DNA of 6,748 nucleotides from JBIOYL01 sp044870185 (GTDB lineage: Bacteria; Actinomycetota; CALGFH01): contig JBIOYL010000397.1 of NCBI GenBank assembly GCA_044870185.1, positions 1-6,748 of the forward strand, read 5' to 3'. Numbering within the stretch: position 1 is the stretch's first letter; every line of letters starts with the position of its first letter. The notes under the pieces are model-generated. The model made no database searches. It was not told where the DNA came from and was given only the letters and a program-made list of their open reading frames with translations. Below, one piece after another: positions 4,930 to 6,748 of this stretch. The position numbers and the translations under genes were made by a program.

Positions 4930-6197
4930 ATGCTTGCTGTTGGGATCGACTGGGCTGAGGCGTTCCACCTCGTCGCCCTGGGCAGGCCCGGCGAGGGGGT
5001 GATCCAGATCCGCCGCGTCGAGCACACCCCAGCCGCGCTCGCCGAGCTGCTGGCCCACCTCGCCACCCTGGGACCCGACCCGCCGAGGTCCGCGTCGTGC
5101 TCGAGACCCGCCATGGCACCCTCGTGGAACGGCTGACCGACGCCGGGTTCACGGTCCTGCCGGTCAACCCCGACCTGATCGCCCGCCGCCGCGGGCCGGC
5201 CCGCAAGCAAGACGACGCCGAGGACGCCCGCCTGGCCTGCCTGCTCGCCCTGGACCGCTACACGTCCCTGCGCCCGCTGCTCCCCCACGGCGAGCTGGCC
5301 GGCGAGCTGCGCGCCATCGCCCGCGACGACGAGCGCGCCGCTCGTGATGCCAGGCGGCTGCTCAACCGGCTGCGCCAGGATCTGCTCAGCGCCTTCCCGG
5401 CCGCGCTTGGCCTGGCCGGTGCTGATCTGGGCGCACCGACCATCCTCAACCTGCTCCAGCGCTGGCCGACTGCCACTGCGCTGGCCGCCGCCAGCCGCCA
5501 GGAGCTGGTCGCCTTCGCCCGAGCAGCCCACCACGGCTGGCCCGAGCGCTTCGCCGACCAGGTCCAGGCCGCCCTAGCCGGCGACCACTTCACCCCACGC
5601 GACTACCTGGTGCGCGCCAAGGCCGACACCATCCGCCTGGCCGCCACCCAGCTGCTGGCCATCACTCACCAGCGTCGGGTCTGGGAGCGCCGCATGGGCG
5701 CGCTGCTGCTCGGCGCCCCCCGCCGCGGCCGCGCCAACACCCCCCGAGAGCACGAACTGGGCAACGCGATCCCTGGCGGCAAGGTCTACCTCAGCTTTCC
5801 CGGGCTTGGTGACCGCCTTGCCGCCAGGATCGCCGGCGAGATCGGCGACCATCCCCAGCAGTTCGAGTCGCCGAACGCCCTGCAATGCTACGCGGGCAAA
5901 GCCCCCGTGACCCGCCGCTCCGGCAAGAGCGAGCTGGTCGTCGCCAAGCGGCTGGCCTGCAACCGCTACCTGGACGATGCGGCCCAGCAGTGGGCCTTCT
6001 GCAGCCTGCGCTGCTCGGGCTGGGCACGCGAGTTCTACGACGCCCAACGCGCCCGTGGCAAGGGCCACCGCGCCGCCCTGCGAGCACTCGGCAATCGCTG
6101 GCTGGAGATCCTGTGGCACTGCCTGCACAAGGGCCTGCTCTACGACGAGGCCACCCACGTCGCCAACCGCCACCGAGCCCTCAACAGGGCCGCCTGA
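4930..6197 (+). pseudogene. IS110-family DEDD transposase, split by a one-base deletion
   Basis: This recombinase family joins an RuvC-like DEDD domain to a C-terminal serine-bearing domain. The start is firm: AAAGGAGG at 4918-4925, 4 bases before ATG 4930 (MLAVGIDWAEAFHLVALG). The first frame runs to TGA 5134-5136, but homology leaves it near 5080, where the next frame takes over with AEVRVVLETRHGTLVERL and continues to the stop at 6195-6197. Adding one base after GAC 5077-5079 restores about 422 residues, a normal length. In the restored protein the DEDD residues are D7, E59, D96 and D99; the C-terminal part has FPGLGDRLAARIAGEIGD (from 290) and YAGKAPVTRRSGKS with probable catalytic S331. 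All motifs are intact, so the break is recent or a consensus error. As written, the two halves would be made separately and inactive. Confidence 0.85.
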
Positions 6198-6204
6198 ACC
6201 CGTG

Positions 6205-6237
6205 GTTGACAAAGGGTGTCTCTTCCGACCAGGTCGG
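6205..6237 (+). other. Probable right end of the IS110 element and flanking dyad
   Basis: Eight bases after the transposase stop comes TTGACAAAGGGTGTCTCTTCC, whose ACAAAGGGTGTC (6209-6220) differs by one inserted A from ACAAGGGTGTC in the leader hairpin (4847-4857). The dyad CCGACC-A-GGTCGG (6225-6237) follows directly. The likeness to the leader suggests this is donor-end sequence; the exact last base of the element is unknown. Confidence 0.4.
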
Positions 6238-6503
6238 CTCGAGCTTACGTCTCACGGCGTCTCCCCTTCTTCGTGGTTGCTGGAGGCTGCGTCGGCGCCC
6301 GGCCTGGGGGGTACCGTATGCTCTCCTGCCGGGCAGTGTGAAGCCCCAGGACGAGCTGGGCGGCCGTGCCGGCGATCGGCACGGCGCCGCGGACGGGCAC
6401 CGCCTGCTGCACCGCGGCAAGCAGGCGGGCGGCCGGCCTCTTGGCGGCTGGCCTGTTGACGGCCGGCCTCGTGGCGGCGACGTGGGTCGGGGGAAAAGCT
6501 CGG

Positions 6504-6519
6504 GTTACACAGCCGTAAC
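6504..6519. promoter_or_regulatory. GTTAC-N6-GTAAC dyad, probable operator
   Basis: GTTAC (6504-6508) and GTAAC (6515-6519) are perfect inverted arms around ACAGCC, in an AT-richer pocket ending about 57 bases before ATG 6576. With a -10 at 6541-6546 the site sits at or just upstream of the -35 zone, where an activator or repressor dimer would bind. I do not recognise the regulator. Confidence 0.45.
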
Positions 6520-6540
6520 ACGGGTGGAACAACGACGCCA

Positions 6541-6546
6541 TAGGGT
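6541..6546 (+). promoter_or_regulatory. -10 box for the gene at 6576
   Basis: TAGGGT fits TANNNT. It would start transcription near 6553, leaving a leader of about 23 bases that contains the ribosome site AAAGGA (6566-6571). The -35 position (about 6518-6523) has no consensus hexamer and abuts the GTTAC/GTAAC dyad. Confidence 0.4.
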
Positions 6547-6575
6547 GAGGGCGTCCAGCTCGGCGAAAGGACCGT

Positions 6576-6748
6576 ATGAACCGGGTATCTGGGCGTCGCG
6601 GAGGAGCTCGGTGACCGCCGGCCTGGCCGGCGCGGTGGTGGGCACGGCCGGCATGGTCGGGCTCGCCACCGCCGGCGCTGATCTGGGTCGTCGCGGCCGC
6701 CTGGGCGCCGACCACCGCGAACTGGGTGTCCGAGGCCGCCTGGGCGCC
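6576..6748 (+). CDS. 5' end of a probable secreted protein, frame broken, runs off the window
   Basis: ATG 6576 has ribosome site AAAGGA at 6566-6571 and a promoter upstream. Its frame, MNRVSGRRGGAR, stops at TGA 6612-6614. The overlapping frame from GTG 6611 continues with VTAGLAGAVVGTAGMVGLATAGA, a hydrophobic segment ending in small residues. After about 6680 that frame loses GC-rich third positions, while the first frame regains them as IWVVAAAWAPTTANWVSEAAWA. Joined, these give a basic n-region, hydrophobic core and Ala-rich cleavage site: a signal peptide, followed by a mature part with a Trp-containing repeat. The required shifts (one base missing near 6610, one extra near 6680) cancel. 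Otherwise translation could begin at GTG 6611, preceded by GGAGGAG, with a single shift. No family is recognised. Confidence 0.4.
6683..6748 (+). repeat. 39-base tandem repeat encoding a 13-residue Trp motif
   Basis: A 27-base segment at 6683-6709 recurs at 6722-6748; both begin CTGGGT and end GGCCGCCTGGGCGCC, with 6 variable bases between. The 39-base period equals 13 codons and encodes WVVAAAWAPTTAN followed by WVSEAAWA. The window ends inside the repeat, so copy number is unknown. Confidence 0.55.

Larger units (their letters stand above)
4750..6222 (+). mobile_element. IS110-family insertion sequence (ends approximate)
   Basis: The transposase at 4930-6197 is clearly of IS110 type. IS110 elements lack terminal inverted repeats and make at most tiny target duplications, so ends cannot be fixed by eye. 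The structured leader places the left end at or before about 4754. The right end is probably within GACAAAGGGTGTCTCTTCC just after the stop (6208-6226). An IS110-type CT core could sit at 6220-6221. A small inverted repeat, CCGACC-A-GGTCGG (6225-6237), directly follows and may belong to the target. The stretch 4650-4750 before the element holds no gene I can support. Confidence 0.7.
6238..6575. other. Stretch without a convincing gene; two weak overlapping small ORFs
   Basis: Two small frames overlap here and I cannot choose between them. On the plus strand, GTG 6366 to TAA 6516-6518 encodes 50 residues with a hydrophobic run AAGLLAAGLLTAGLVAATWV, resembling one membrane helix; a short ATG frame at 6318 ends at 6341 just before it. 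On the minus strand a frame ending at 6245 gives a Pro/Ala-rich product with basic tail TTKKGRRRET. A 19-base repeat (6430-6448 and 6460-6478, one mismatch, 30 bases apart) sits inside both. Neither has a clear ribosome site or known domain. The last 70 bases look like a promoter for the gene at 6576. Confidence 0.3.

Noticed and set aside
5071..5090. Programmed -1 frameshift in the transposase
   Set aside because: IS110 transposases are normally one frame, and GACCCGCC is not a convincing slippery heptamer; a plain deletion explains it better.
5574..6212. 212-residue minus-strand frame opposite the transposase
   Set aside because: It is antisense to the well-conserved IS110 C-terminal coding region and has no recognisable domain.
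6430..6478. Two-copy 19-base repeat considered as the start of a CRISPR or integron array
   Set aside because: Only two copies at a 30-base period, inside possible coding sequence, with an 11-base gap; far too short and few for such arrays.

Overview
The window is very GC-rich DNA with strong G/C preference at third codon positions, GTG (and apparently CTG) starts, a TANNNT-type -10 box and G-rich ribosome binding sites. Together with the gene content (VapBC, an MFS_3-type exporter, SWIM protein, IS110 element) this points to a high-GC actinobacterium; I cannot name a genus. The density of small stand-alone genes, a toxin-antitoxin pair, an insertion sequence and several broken reading frames suggests an accessory or decaying chromosomal region rather than a core operon.

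Layout. 1-231: no gene, ending in a promoter that appears to give a leaderless mRNA. 232-747 (+): small SWIM zinc-finger protein, with a hairpin over its last codons. 794-1422 (-): vapBC toxin-antitoxin operon; the toxin most plausibly starts at a CTG that overlaps the antitoxin stop codon. 1437-1449: dyad that is a likely VapBC operator. 1563-2825 (+): MFS drug/siderophore-type exporter. 2824-2904: short repeats and a hairpin between two convergent genes. 2910-3548 (-): translin-family protein, rare in bacteria, preceded by two tandem dyads that resemble Crp-type operators. 3549-3859: intergenic control region. 3860-4344 (+): remnant of a trypsin-like serine protease that keeps its N-terminal domain and its last ~38 residues but has lost the catalytic middle and changed frame. 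4377-4637 (-): an 86-residue stand-alone version of the same N-terminal domain, facing the remnant.

About 4750-6222: an IS110-family element. Its transposase (4930-6197) is split by a one-base deletion near 5080. The non-coding leader (about 4754-4925) is packed with inverted repeats and is the expected place for a bridge RNA; a hairpin in it carries a near copy of a sequence just after the transposase stop. 6198-6575: IS right end and a stretch with no convincing gene. 6576 to the window end (+): start of an apparently secreted protein with a signal-peptide-like N-terminus and a Trp-rich 13-residue repeat, its frame apparently broken by two compensating shifts.

The genes do not form one pathway. 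The most interesting points are the translin gene with its paired operators, the paralogous convergent domain pair with a gutted protease, and the IS110 leader as a candidate bridge RNA. No new defence or biosynthetic system is evident. Three separate apparent indels in 6.7 kb could be true decay or consensus errors, which only reads can settle.
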